From a virus: DNA of 22,468 nt. Of the stretch, positions 15,137 through 22,468 are shown in pieces. Every line of letters starts with the position of its first letter. Within the stretch, counting starts at the first letter, position 1. Made by a program: the position numbers and the translations under genes. The stretch is from positions 1 to 22,468 of the IMG/VR virus record IMGVR_UViG_3300028829_000021. The stretch is one strand, 5' to 3'. The notes under the pieces were generated by a model, which saw nothing but the letters and a program-made list of their open reading frames with translations, was not told the origin of the DNA and searched no databases.

Positions 15137-17061
15137 TGGCATATAAATCAAGAGTATCAAATAAATATTATGGTTCTACATACGGAGGTAGACCTAATGT
15201 CGCTAGAAGTAATGAGTTATCACAAATAGTAAATACACTAAGTAATATGACACCTGCTTTAGAGCAGTATAGTCAGAATCTTATTAATGATAAAAAGACT
15301 ATTGCTGTTAATAAAATGCAAGAATTATATGCGTCAGGTTTAAATGCTGATGACATTAGTAAACAAATATTATCTGGGCAACATAAAGAGCTTTCTAATA
15401 TGTATGCAGAGTCAGCAATACATGGTCAAAACGGAAGATTTAAAGCGGCAGACACTATCGCTAAAATTACAGCAGACTTAGATAACTATGACCACACCAC
15501 ACAAACTTTAGAAGAGTTTTATAAAACACATGTTCCTGATTTTAATGGTGAAGACCAAGCCTATGTTACAGGTTTTGCTACAGTCTTTAATCAATACAAA
15601 GCAGAAGAAGCTATTAAAGATGGTGTTATCAGAGCTAAGTATGCTCATAATAAAAAAATGGAAGCAGGTGTTACTCTTTTACAAACTGTTACTGATATAG
15701 ATAATGATTATTGGTCTATGGTTAAATCACTTAATACAGAGCTTCCTACTGTAGATGGTAAAAAACAATATTTCTTTAGTAATGATGAGATGAATGAAGT
15801 TGCTATCCGTCATGCAGAAGTTATATTTCAGACAGCTAAAACTTCTGAAGACATACAAGTTGCTTTAGAGATACTTACGTCAAACAGAGGGACAGGTGCA
15901 GGAGGCAATAAATTAGGTTCACTACTTAGTACAAATCAAACTCAAGTAACAGAATTAGTTTCTAAATTAAATGATAAGAGTGCAAGACTAGAAAACCAAA
16001 GTAGAATTGATGAAGAAAATGGAAAACAAGAACAAATTTCTGAATTATTTAAAGACGCCTTTAGTGATGAGAACAGAGGTAACTTTGAAAAACAAAATGA
16101 AGTAAGAGACGCTTTACTTGCTATAGACCCTCCTTCAGCTTTACAGTTTGATAGATTAATTAATGCTGATAGAAATATAGATGTTGACCCTGATAAGATA
16201 GATGATTTCTTAGTTATGGCTATTCAAGGTTCATTTGATACTCCAACTGACCTTGTAAAGTATATGAATGATAATAATATTCCAATGGAGAATTTATCAG
16301 GTGCATTAGGATTATGGAGTACGGCTAAAACTGATTTAAAGAATAATGCTCTACCAATACATCAATCTAATACAACTTATGTAGAGCAAATGAGTTTAAT
16401 TAATAGTTCTATTAGAGGAGCTTTCACTGATGAAAAAGGTGTATTTAGAGCTAAAGGTGGTAATAACGCATTACGAAAAGCGGCTAACTACATGACTATA
16501 GAAGTTAATGCTTATGAACAACGTTATTTTGCTGAGTTTGGAAAAAAACCTTCTAATGAAGATAGAAGGAAATTCATGCAAGACTTAGGTGATTATGTAA
16601 TGAAAACTTATGGTAACGTTATTAGCAATCCACAAGGAAACCTTGATGACGTAGAAACTATGGTAGAAGTAGAAGAAAGAGTTAAAGAAGAAGAATTACA
16701 AGAGACAATTAATAAAACTTTAAAAGACGATACAATAAAAACATACAACGAAAGTTTTGAAAAATTATTAACTTATGATTTCTTATTTGAAGATTTACCT
16801 GAAATTGTTGAAGGAAGTTTATTTAATTTAGAAATTGGAGAAGAACAAAAAAGTATAGACAAAAGAAATGAGGTTATAAAACGTAAAATTAAAAGTTTCT
16901 TTACTCAACAAAAAATAAAAATAGATGAACCATTTATTAAATTTATAACTGAAAATCAAATAACATTTCAGCCATTAATAAAAGAAATAGCTACGAGATA
17001 TAATATAGACGCTAATCAACTAATAGAATTAATAAAACAGTTATCTGTAGAGGTATCATAA
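15136..17061 (+). CDS. Internal virion protein C, T7 gp15-like
   Basis: In T7, gp15 is a helical ejection protein that, with gp16, forms the periplasmic tube used to pull DNA into the cell. This protein has 641 residues against 747 in T7. It is almost entirely helical and polar, with an N-terminal Tyr/Gly/Arg-rich lead (SRVSNKYYGSTYGGRPNVARS). Repeated amphipathic helices follow, for example SQIVNTLSNMTPALEQYSQNLINDKKTIAVNKMQELYASG. No transmembrane helix, and no lysozyme or transglycosylase motif, is visible. The C-terminal 120 residues are notably charged (VEVEERVKEEELQ and onward). The call rests mainly on place in the conserved gp13-16 block. The ATG shares bases with the upstream stop. 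Confidence 0.85.
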   Translation: MAYKSRVSNKYYGSTYGGRPNVARSNELSQIVNTLSNMTPALEQYSQNLINDKKTIAVNKMQELYASGLNADDISKQILSGQHKELSNMYAESAIHGQNGRFKAADTIAKITADLDNYDHTTQTLEEFYKTHVPDFNGEDQAYVTGFATVFNQYKAEEAIKDGVIRAKYAHNKKMEAGVTLLQTVTDIDNDYWSMVKSLNTELPTVDGKKQYFFSNDEMNEVAIRHAEVIFQTAKTSEDIQVALEILTSNRGTGAGGNKLGSLLSTNQTQVTELVSKLNDKSARLENQSRIDEENGKQEQISELFKDAFSDENRGNFEKQNEVRDALLAIDPPSALQFDRLINADRNIDVDPDKIDDFLVMAIQGSFDTPTDLVKYMNDNNIPMENLSGALGLWSTAKTDLKNNALPIHQSNTTYVEQMSLINSSIRGAFTDEKGVFRAKGGNNALRKAANYMTIEVNAYEQRYFAEFGKKPSNEDRRKFMQDLGDYVMKTYGNVISNPQGNLDDVETMVEVEERVKEEELQETINKTLKDDTIKTYNESFEKLLTYDFLFEDLPEIVEGSLFNLEIGEEQKSIDKRNEVIKRKIKSFFTQQKIKIDEPFIKFITENQITFQPLIKEIATRYNIDANQLIELIKQLSVEVS

Positions 17062-17062
17062 T

Positions 17063-20000
17063 ATGGCAGAATTTAATTGGGATACAGGAAAATATGAAGA
17101 GCAAAAAGAACCTATATTAAAAACATATAGTTTTGAAGATGAGTCGCTACAAGACAATCAAATTGAAGGAGGCTCGACAGGTCTATCCTATAATGTTGAT
17201 GTAGATACAACAGCTCTTAAAAAACCATTATCAGCTCAAGCCGCATTAGATGAAATACAAACAGATAAATTTTTAGAAACTTTAAGAAGTTATTATGACC
17301 ATAGAGACGGCGAAGAATTTTTTAATAATGATTTTAAAAGTATGTCTCATGCTGACTTATTAGAATATTTTTATAATGACAGAACATGGCGTAATAATAA
17401 TACAACGTCTATGTCATTTGATTTATATAATGTTTTTGCTGATGAGCCTGAAAGACTAAGACAATTTGCTTACTTACAAGAAACATATCAATCGTTGCCT
17501 AATTTTTGGAATGACCCAAATAGAACCTTTGGAGCGTGGTTATACGATTTTGGGGGAGCAATGATAGCTGACCCTATTAACTTACTTTCTTTTGGTATTG
17601 GTAAACAAGTAGCTAAAGAAACTTATCAGGTAGCTCTTAAAGAAGCTCTTAAAGGTAAAGTTTCTAAAGAAATAAGTGAACGAGCTATTATAGAAGCACA
17701 AAAAGAAGCTACTAAAAAAGGATTAAAGAAAGCTGTACTTAAAGGTGCGGCAGTAGAAGGGGGTATTGGTGCAGGAACAGGAGCATTACATAGTACACTT
17801 TTACAGACAACAGCAATACAAGCTGATATTAAAGATGAGTTTAGTCTTAAAGATTTAGGTATTTCAACAGCCGCAGGATTTGGCTTTGGTACAGTTTTTG
17901 GTGGAGCTTTTAGTTATGGAGGTTTTAAATTAACATCAAGACAACAGAAAAATAATTCTGTTAAAAACTTAGTTGATTTACATAATTATGGTCGTAGTGA
18001 AATAACAGGTAAGAAATTATTTGATGATTTGACTATGACTAAAAAAGGAAATGATTTTTATAAAAACAAAACTAAAAAACAAATAGATGAAATAGAAGCA
18101 AAGAATAAAATTAATCCTAATGAAACAATAGACCAACGAATTAAATCATTAAGACAGACAGCTAAAGAAGGTTTACTTAATTCAGATAAACCTCCTAAGA
18201 CTATGTTTAACTATAAGCGTATGTCTGATGGGACTTTTGGGACAACTGTATATTTAAAAAATGCGGTTAAAGAAATAGCAAATGTTTTAGAAGAAATAGC
18301 GGCAACTAAATCTTTTCAAATGATTAAAGAGAGTGCTGAGAGATTAGGTGTTAATCCTCAAGCTGTTATTAAAGCTATGGAAAAGTTTGGTACTCAAGGT
18401 AAAGAATTAGCGGCTACTGTCTTAGCTCACGATATGATTGTTCTCAAAAATATTGATGACATAAAAAGACTAGCAAGTATGTTGGAGTTTGAAAATTTAA
18501 CTCCTGCTGAAAAAGTAAAAATATTAAAAGAATTATCAGAGAGAGACGATTTAGCAAAAGAATTATTAGTCATTAGAAAACAAGTACAAAATAATTTAGG
18601 TGTAGGTCTAGCGTCACTAAGAATTAATAGAAAAGAAATGGTTGTAGCGGAATTAATTGTTAATCCTCAAAATCCAAAATTAGCTAAACAAAAATATGAG
18701 GGTAATCCTGAAAACTTTTGGCGTGAGTTAGCTAAATTAGATAGTAATGAAGCTATTGAAGACGCTATGAATAATGTTAGAAAAACAAATAGTTGGGATT
18801 TAGCGGCAGAGTACGTTAATAATAACTTACTTTCTTCTCCTGATACGCACATATTAAACATAGCTTCTTCTCTTGTGCAAACACAATGGAAACCTTTTGT
18901 TATGTTGTTAAGAGCGGCAAACATGGGAGTTACAAGACAAGCTAGAGCAGGTATAGTAGCAAGAGAAGCACTACAAACATACTTCTATCAATATTATTAT
19001 ATACTTCATGCAATACAAGGATTAGGTAGAGGGTTTAGGCAGGGAAGACCTGTGCTAGATGCTATGCAAATGAAAGTTGATAACAACATTCGTCAAGGTC
19101 AACTTCAAAGATGGTTAAATGAATGGGGAGATTTATTAAATGGTGGAGGTTTTGTTGGTAAAGGTTTAAATAAATTTGTTTATAGACCATCTACATTTAC
19201 ATTAACACTTCCTCTAAGGCTTCTTAGTGCAGGTGATGAGTTCTTAAAAACTATGACCTTTAAAGCTAGAGTAGCGGCACAAGTTAACTCAGCTATAATG
19301 AGAGAAAATCCTGAATTAATATCTAGTAGTTTTCTTCAATTAAAAAATAGAAAAGCCTATAAAGCAGAATTTCAAAGACGCTCTAAATTATATCAAGAAA
19401 ACAGTGGTAAAGCTATAGAAGCAGGGAATGTTAAAGGTACAACAGAAGCAGATGCTTTTGAAATTAATGACCCATTAGAATACGCAAGAGACTCTACTTA
19501 TACGCAATCTGCTCACCAAATGGCGTTTGACCCTAAAACTGGTAAACGATTAAAATTTAACTTAACAGGCGGTATTTTAGCATGGACGTCAAAACATAGA
19601 TGGTCAAGAGTATTTGGGTTACACTTTATTAATACTCCGTCAAACTTATTAAGATGGAATTTTCAACACTTACCTATACTTGGTAGATACCAATTACAAA
19701 TGCGTCACATGTTGGCTAAAGATAAAGTAACTGGTAAATACTTAAATCCTGAAAAAGCGGCGGAAGCTAATGCTAGAATACAGATGGGTTATTTATTATG
19801 GGGTAGTGCATTTATAGCCGCACAATTTGGAATGGTAACAAGTGGTGGTTCTCCTAATTATAAAGAAAATGATGAAAGAACGGCAACAACAGGGTGGAAA
19901 CCTTACGCAAGAAAAACACAAGATGGAAGATATATCAGTCTTAATAGGTTAGACCCCTTTATGATGCCTTTCTTTATAGCGGCAGATATAACAGAAACAC

Positions 20001-20923
20001 TAACGACAGCATTAAAACATAATGAAGATTTACCTGAAGAAACAGAAAATAGACTAACAGAAATATCTATGGGTTTAATAACTTCACTAACAAGAAATTT
20101 TACATCAAAATTTTACACAAAGAATATGCTAGAAACGGCTGATGTAATATTAGGTGACGGTCTTATGAAAACAAGAGACCCTGAAAGATTAGCGGCTTCT
20201 ATGTATGGGCGATTTATAAATAAATTTGCACCATTATCAGGTCTGCTTAGATATAAAAATAGAGTTGATGACGATTATCAAAGAGAAATTTGGGGTTTTA
20301 TGGATAGGCTACGAGCTATTAATCCATTAGATGACCCTGAAGGAGTTATGCCTCAACGTAATATTTTTGGTGAAAAGATTAATAGAGAGAATGGGTGGCT
20401 ATTTGGCTTAGGCGGAAAGACAGGATTATGGTCTTCTCCTTTTGCTATGACAGAATTTAAGAATAGTATTGTAGCAAAATTCTTTAATGAAAGAGATTTT
20501 GATTATACTGCTCCTAGTAAAATAGATAAACACACAGGAATAAACCTAAAAGAAAAAAGATTTAAAACTGGTGAGCATAAAGGTCAAACTTACTATGATA
20601 GGTGGTTAGAAATAAAGGAGACAATGAAAGTCTTTTATGCACCTTTAGGTAAAGAAGCGTCATTAAAAGAAATTTTAGAGTATGAAATAATTACCCCAAC
20701 AAGTCAGATGAATAGATTACCTGAAGGTATTGTTGCAGGAGATGACTATAAACAAAAACATTTATTATCATTGGTACATGCTTTTGAAAAAGACGCTTAT
20801 GATGTAATGTTTGAAAATAATGAAGAATTAAAGGCATTACTAAAAAAGAGAAACACATTTATTGAAAAGAAATTTAAATCAGCAACAGAAATATGGTTAG
20901 AAGCCTACAATAATATAAAATAA
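17063..20923 (+). CDS. Internal virion protein D, T7 gp16-like, without transglycosylase domain
   Basis: This is the large ejection protein. T7 gp16 (1318 residues) forms the inner-membrane end of the ejectosome, and its N-terminus carries a soluble lytic transglycosylase domain. This protein is 1286 residues, but its N-terminus (FNWDTGKYEEQ, then an acidic linker) shows no transglycosylase signature such as ESxxxP or GLMQ. Recognisable elements are TFGAWLYDFGGAMIADPINLLSFGIG near residue 155 and the small-residue hydrophobic stretches AAVEGGIGAGTGALHSTLLQT and LGISTAAGFGFGTVFGGAFSYGG, which are candidates for membrane insertion. Further on are SSPDTHILNIASSLVQTQWKPFVMLLRAANMG and WTSKHRWSRVFGLHFINTPSNLLRW. 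Its stop is followed after a short gap by candidate promoter site 3 and the tail fibre. Confidence 0.92.
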   Translation: MAEFNWDTGKYEEQKEPILKTYSFEDESLQDNQIEGGSTGLSYNVDVDTTALKKPLSAQAALDEIQTDKFLETLRSYYDHRDGEEFFNNDFKSMSHADLLEYFYNDRTWRNNNTTSMSFDLYNVFADEPERLRQFAYLQETYQSLPNFWNDPNRTFGAWLYDFGGAMIADPINLLSFGIGKQVAKETYQVALKEALKGKVSKEISERAIIEAQKEATKKGLKKAVLKGAAVEGGIGAGTGALHSTLLQTTAIQADIKDEFSLKDLGISTAAGFGFGTVFGGAFSYGGFKLTSRQQKNNSVKNLVDLHNYGRSEITGKKLFDDLTMTKKGNDFYKNKTKKQIDEIEAKNKINPNETIDQRIKSLRQTAKEGLLNSDKPPKTMFNYKRMSDGTFGTTVYLKNAVKEIANVLEEIAATKSFQMIKESAERLGVNPQAVIKAMEKFGTQGKELAATVLAHDMIVLKNIDDIKRLASMLEFENLTPAEKVKILKELSERDDLAKELLVIRKQVQNNLGVGLASLRINRKEMVVAELIVNPQNPKLAKQKYEGNPENFWRELAKLDSNEAIEDAMNNVRKTNSWDLAAEYVNNNLLSSPDTHILNIASSLVQTQWKPFVMLLRAANMGVTRQARAGIVAREALQTYFYQYYYILHAIQGLGRGFRQGRPVLDAMQMKVDNNIRQGQLQRWLNEWGDLLNGGGFVGKGLNKFVYRPSTFTLTLPLRLLSAGDEFLKTMTFKARVAAQVNSAIMRENPELISSSFLQLKNRKAYKAEFQRRSKLYQENSGKAIEAGNVKGTTEADAFEINDPLEYARDSTYTQSAHQMAFDPKTGKRLKFNLTGGILAWTSKHRWSRVFGLHFINTPSNLLRWNFQHLPILGRYQLQMRHMLAKDKVTGKYLNPEKAAEANARIQMGYLLWGSAFIAAQFGMVTSGGSPNYKENDERTATTGWKPYARKTQDGRYISLNRLDPFMMPFFIAADITETLTTALKHNEDLPEETENRLTEISMGLITSLTRNFTSKFYTKNMLETADVILGDGLMKTRDPERLAASMYGRFINKFAPLSGLLRYKNRVDDDYQREIWGFMDRLRAINPLDDPEGVMPQRNIFGEKINRENGWLFGLGGKTGLWSSPFAMTEFKNSIVAKFFNERDFDYTAPSKIDKHTGINLKEKRFKTGEHKGQTYYDRWLEIKETMKVFYAPLGKEASLKEILEYEIITPTSQMNRLPEGIVAGDDYKQKHLLSLVHAFEKDAYDVMFENNEELKALLKKRNTFIEKKFKSATEIWLEAYNNIK

Positions 20924-20943
20924 AGTTCCCTTCTTAGAAGAGA
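20920..20943 (+). promoter_or_regulatory. Candidate phage RNA polymerase promoter, site 3
   Basis: ATAAAGTT plus CCCTTCTTAGAAGA lies at the end of the gp16-like gene and in the gap before the tail fibre. It differs from site 1 at two of its first 22 positions, although the two sites are almost 14 kb apart and no coding similarity surrounds them. T7 also has a late promoter (phi17) immediately before its tail fibre gene. CTTCT-T-AGAAG inside it could form a small hairpin, but site 1 does not keep this, so the shared feature is the linear sequence. Confidence 0.5.
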
Positions 20944-20965
20944 AATTCATAAATTAAGGAAAAAT

Positions 20966-22468
20966 ATGGCTAATAGTTTTGTACGTTACACTGGTAACGG
21001 TAGTACAACTGCGTATTCTGTACCTTTTAGTTACAGAGTTCAAGCAGATGTTACAGTTACCGTAGCAGGTTCAGCGACAACAGCTTTTAGTTGGAATGGT
21101 GCAGGGACTACAATAACCTTTGACTCCGCTCCTGCTAATAGTGCCGCTATTGAAATTAGACGTACAACAAGTCAAGGAACAAAATTAGTAGATTATGCTT
21201 CAGGCTCAGTATTAACAGAAAATGATTTAGATACAGACTCAAATCAAAGTTTCTTTATGTCTCAGGAAGCTATTGATGACGCAGATGATGTTATCAAATT
21301 ATCAAACTCAGACTTTCAATATGATGTAGGTAGTAAACAATTAAGAAATGTAACTGACCCTACGTCAGCACAAGATGCCGCAACAAAGAATTTTGTTGAA
21401 ACAGGGGCTACATCACAAGTAAATCAAGCAACAACTCAAGCGTCTGCGGCGGCTTCGTCTGCTACGGCGGCGGCTACAAGTGCAACAAGTGCTTCAACTT
21501 CAGCTTCTACAGCGACAACTAAAGCTAGTGAAGCTAGTACGTCAGCTACTTCAGCTACGGCTTCAGCTTCAACAGCTACGACAAAAGCCTCTGAGGCAAG
21601 TACGTCAGCTTCGACAGCTACCACAAAAGCTAGTGAAGCAAGTACGTCAGCAACGGCGGCGGCAAGTTCAGCTAGTACAGCGTCAACTCAAGCTACTAAT
21701 GCGGCTTCTTCAGCAACGTCTGCGGCGGCTAGTTATGATAGCTTTGATGACAGATATTTAGGAGCTAAGAGTTCAAATCCTTCAGTTGACAATGATGGTG
21801 CAACTCTAATTGATGGTGCATTATATTTTAATACAACAAATAATGTGATGATGGTGTATGACTTAGGTAATACAACATGGCTTAGAACAACACCAACATC
21901 TTCAGACCAAACAGCAATTAATACAGTCAATTCAAATGCTACTAATATAAATACAGTAGCAGGTCAAAATTCAAATATTACAACTCTAGCAGGTATTTCT
22001 AGTGATATAACTGCGGTGGCAGGAATATCAGCAGATGTAGCGGCAGTAGAAAATAAACTAACAGAAATAGAAGCTGTAGCTGATGATTTAGCTGAAGCAA
22101 GTTCAGAAATAGATTTAGTGGCAGGTTCAATTGCTAACGTCAATACAGTTGGCGGAGCAATCGCTAATGTTAATTTAACAGGTGGTTCAATCGCTAATGT
22201 CAATACAGTAGCCTCTAATATTAGTGGCGTAAATAGTTTTGCTGATAGATATAGAGTAGACTCAAGTGACCCTACATCTTCATTAGATGAAGGTGACTTA
22301 GTATATAACACATCAAGTAACGCATTAAAATATTACAACGGAAGTGCTTGGTCTTCTGTTGGAGTAAACACAGATGAGACTTCCAAAGTATCATCTAACG
22401 ACACCACAGCAGGTTTCTTAAATGGTAAACTTGTAGCAGGTACAAATGTTACTTTCACTGAGAATAAT
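20966..22468 (+). CDS. Tail fibre protein, T7 gp17-like N-terminus, 3' partial
   Basis: This is the receptor-binding fibre. It starts at ATG 20966 after an AAGGA ribosome site and stays open for 501 codons to the window edge. Residues 1-130 match the T7 gp17 N-terminal attachment domain, with ANSFVRYTGNGSTTAYSVPF, then FDSAPANSAAIEIRRTT and LTENDLDTDSNQSFFMSQEAIDDADD. Next is an Ala/Ser/Thr-rich shaft (about residues 150-252), including three copies of a 14-residue unit STATTKASEASTSA. After SFDDRYLGAKSSNPSVDNDGATLIDGALYFNTTNNVMMVYDL comes a section of hydrophobic-polar repeats (INTVAGQ, ITAVAGISADV and the ten-residue units GSIANVNTVG), which probably trimerise. A second LVYNTSSNALKYYNGSAWSSV segment then repeats the earlier fold type. 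The receptor-binding tip is beyond the window. Confidence 0.92.
   Translation, partial: MANSFVRYTGNGSTTAYSVPFSYRVQADVTVTVAGSATTAFSWNGAGTTITFDSAPANSAAIEIRRTTSQGTKLVDYASGSVLTENDLDTDSNQSFFMSQEAIDDADDVIKLSNSDFQYDVGSKQLRNVTDPTSAQDAATKNFVETGATSQVNQATTQASAAASSATAAATSATSASTSASTATTKASEASTSATSATASASTATTKASEASTSASTATTKASEASTSATAAASSASTASTQATNAASSATSAAASYDSFDDRYLGAKSSNPSVDNDGATLIDGALYFNTTNNVMMVYDLGNTTWLRTTPTSSDQTAINTVNSNATNINTVAGQNSNITTLAGISSDITAVAGISADVAAVENKLTEIEAVADDLAEASSEIDLVAGSIANVNTVGGAIANVNLTGGSIANVNTVASNISGVNSFADRYRVDSSDPTSSLDEGDLVYNTSSNALKYYNGSAWSSVGVNTDETSKVSSNDTTAGFLNGKLVAGTNVTFTENN
21506..21652 (+). repeat. Three copies of a 42-base repeat in the tail fibre shaft
   Basis: Units at 21506-21547, 21569-21610 and 21611-21652 encode the identical peptide STATTKASEASTSA, but with several synonymous differences (for example GCTAGTGAAGCTAGT against GCCTCTGAGGCAAGT). 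The first two are separated by TSATASA. Identity at protein level with diverged codons points to selection on the shaft sequence and not to a very recent duplication. Confidence 0.85.
22124..22213 (+). repeat. Three tandem 30-base units in the tail fibre
   Basis: Units 22124-22153, 22154-22183 and 22184-22213 encode GSIANVNTVG, GAIANVNLTG and GSIANVNTVA. The DNA is close to identical between units 1 and 3. A tandem ten-residue period with hydrophobic residues at fixed places suits a trimeric beta or coiled shaft, and such units can expand or contract by recombination. Confidence 0.8.

Noticed and set aside
20928-20943. Terminator after the gp16-like gene
   Set aside because: The CTTCT-T-AGAAG element is too small, AT-rich and without a T tract, and it matches the repeated candidate promoter instead.
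21506-21652. CRISPR-like array
   Set aside because: The evenly spaced repeats are in-frame coding units of the fibre shaft, with synonymous differences and no distinct spacers.
21436-21761. Ala/Val-rich reverse-strand frame (21436-21624) and Gln/Leu-rich forward frame (21480-21761)
   Set aside because: Both are shadow readings of the Ala/Ser/Thr repeat of the tail fibre, with no ribosome site and extreme composition.
21964-22311. 115-residue reverse-strand frame within the tail fibre
   Set aside because: It is antisense to the repeat part of the fibre, its repeats mirror those of the sense gene, and there is no ribosome site.

Overview
The window is a contiguous 22.5 kb stretch of a T7-like (autographivirus-type) podovirus genome. 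It is AT-rich and very tightly packed, all genes are on the + strand, and both ends cut through genes. The gene order follows phage T7 almost step for step: primase/helicase (gp4) - DNA polymerase (gp5) - 5'-3' exonuclease (gp6) - small ejected head proteins (gp6.7/gp7.3) - portal (gp8) - scaffold (gp9) - capsid (gp10) - tail tube A and B (gp11, gp12) - internal virion proteins A-D (gp13-16) - tail fibre (gp17). The AT-rich composition, the phage ribonucleotide reductase and the tail-fibre style resemble marine T7-like phages such as pelagiphages and cyanopodoviruses. The host itself cannot be read from this sequence.

Layout. 2-4181 is DNA replication: helicase C-terminus, three small proteins (one a 36-residue single-span membrane protein), a compact family A polymerase, a probable PD-(D/E)XK nuclease, a FEN-type exonuclease and a DUF6378-like protein. 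4178-7030 is a nucleotide-supply cassette inserted into the T7 order: class Ia ribonucleotide reductase nrdA and nrdB with a 46-residue membrane peptide between them. 7054-10960 is head assembly. A strong hairpin terminator at 10988-11019 follows the capsid gene, where T7 has T-phi. 11030-20923 is the tail tube and ejection machinery. The tail fibre starts at 20966 and runs off the end. The lysis genes, terminase and phage RNA polymerase are not in this window. There is no gene-free stretch longer than 136 bases.

Points that stand out. (1) Reading by eye I find no GATC and no GCAGC/GCTGC in the whole window, although codon choice around Asp-Pro and Ala-Ala pairs shows that these words were available and avoided. 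This looks like strong restriction-site avoidance. (2) The capsid gene is broken: two fragments in different frames, with roughly 45 residues of the conserved fold missing between them. (3) A shared motif (CCCTTYKYRGARGA) sits in three intergenic gaps where T7 has late promoters, and is a candidate for this phage's own RNA polymerase promoter. (4) The polymerase lacks most of the T7 thioredoxin-binding loop, and the gp16-like protein lacks the transglycosylase domain. (5) Three predicted ejected proteins begin Met-Cys. I did not find a clearly new multi-gene system; apart from these points the region is an ordinary T7-type module.
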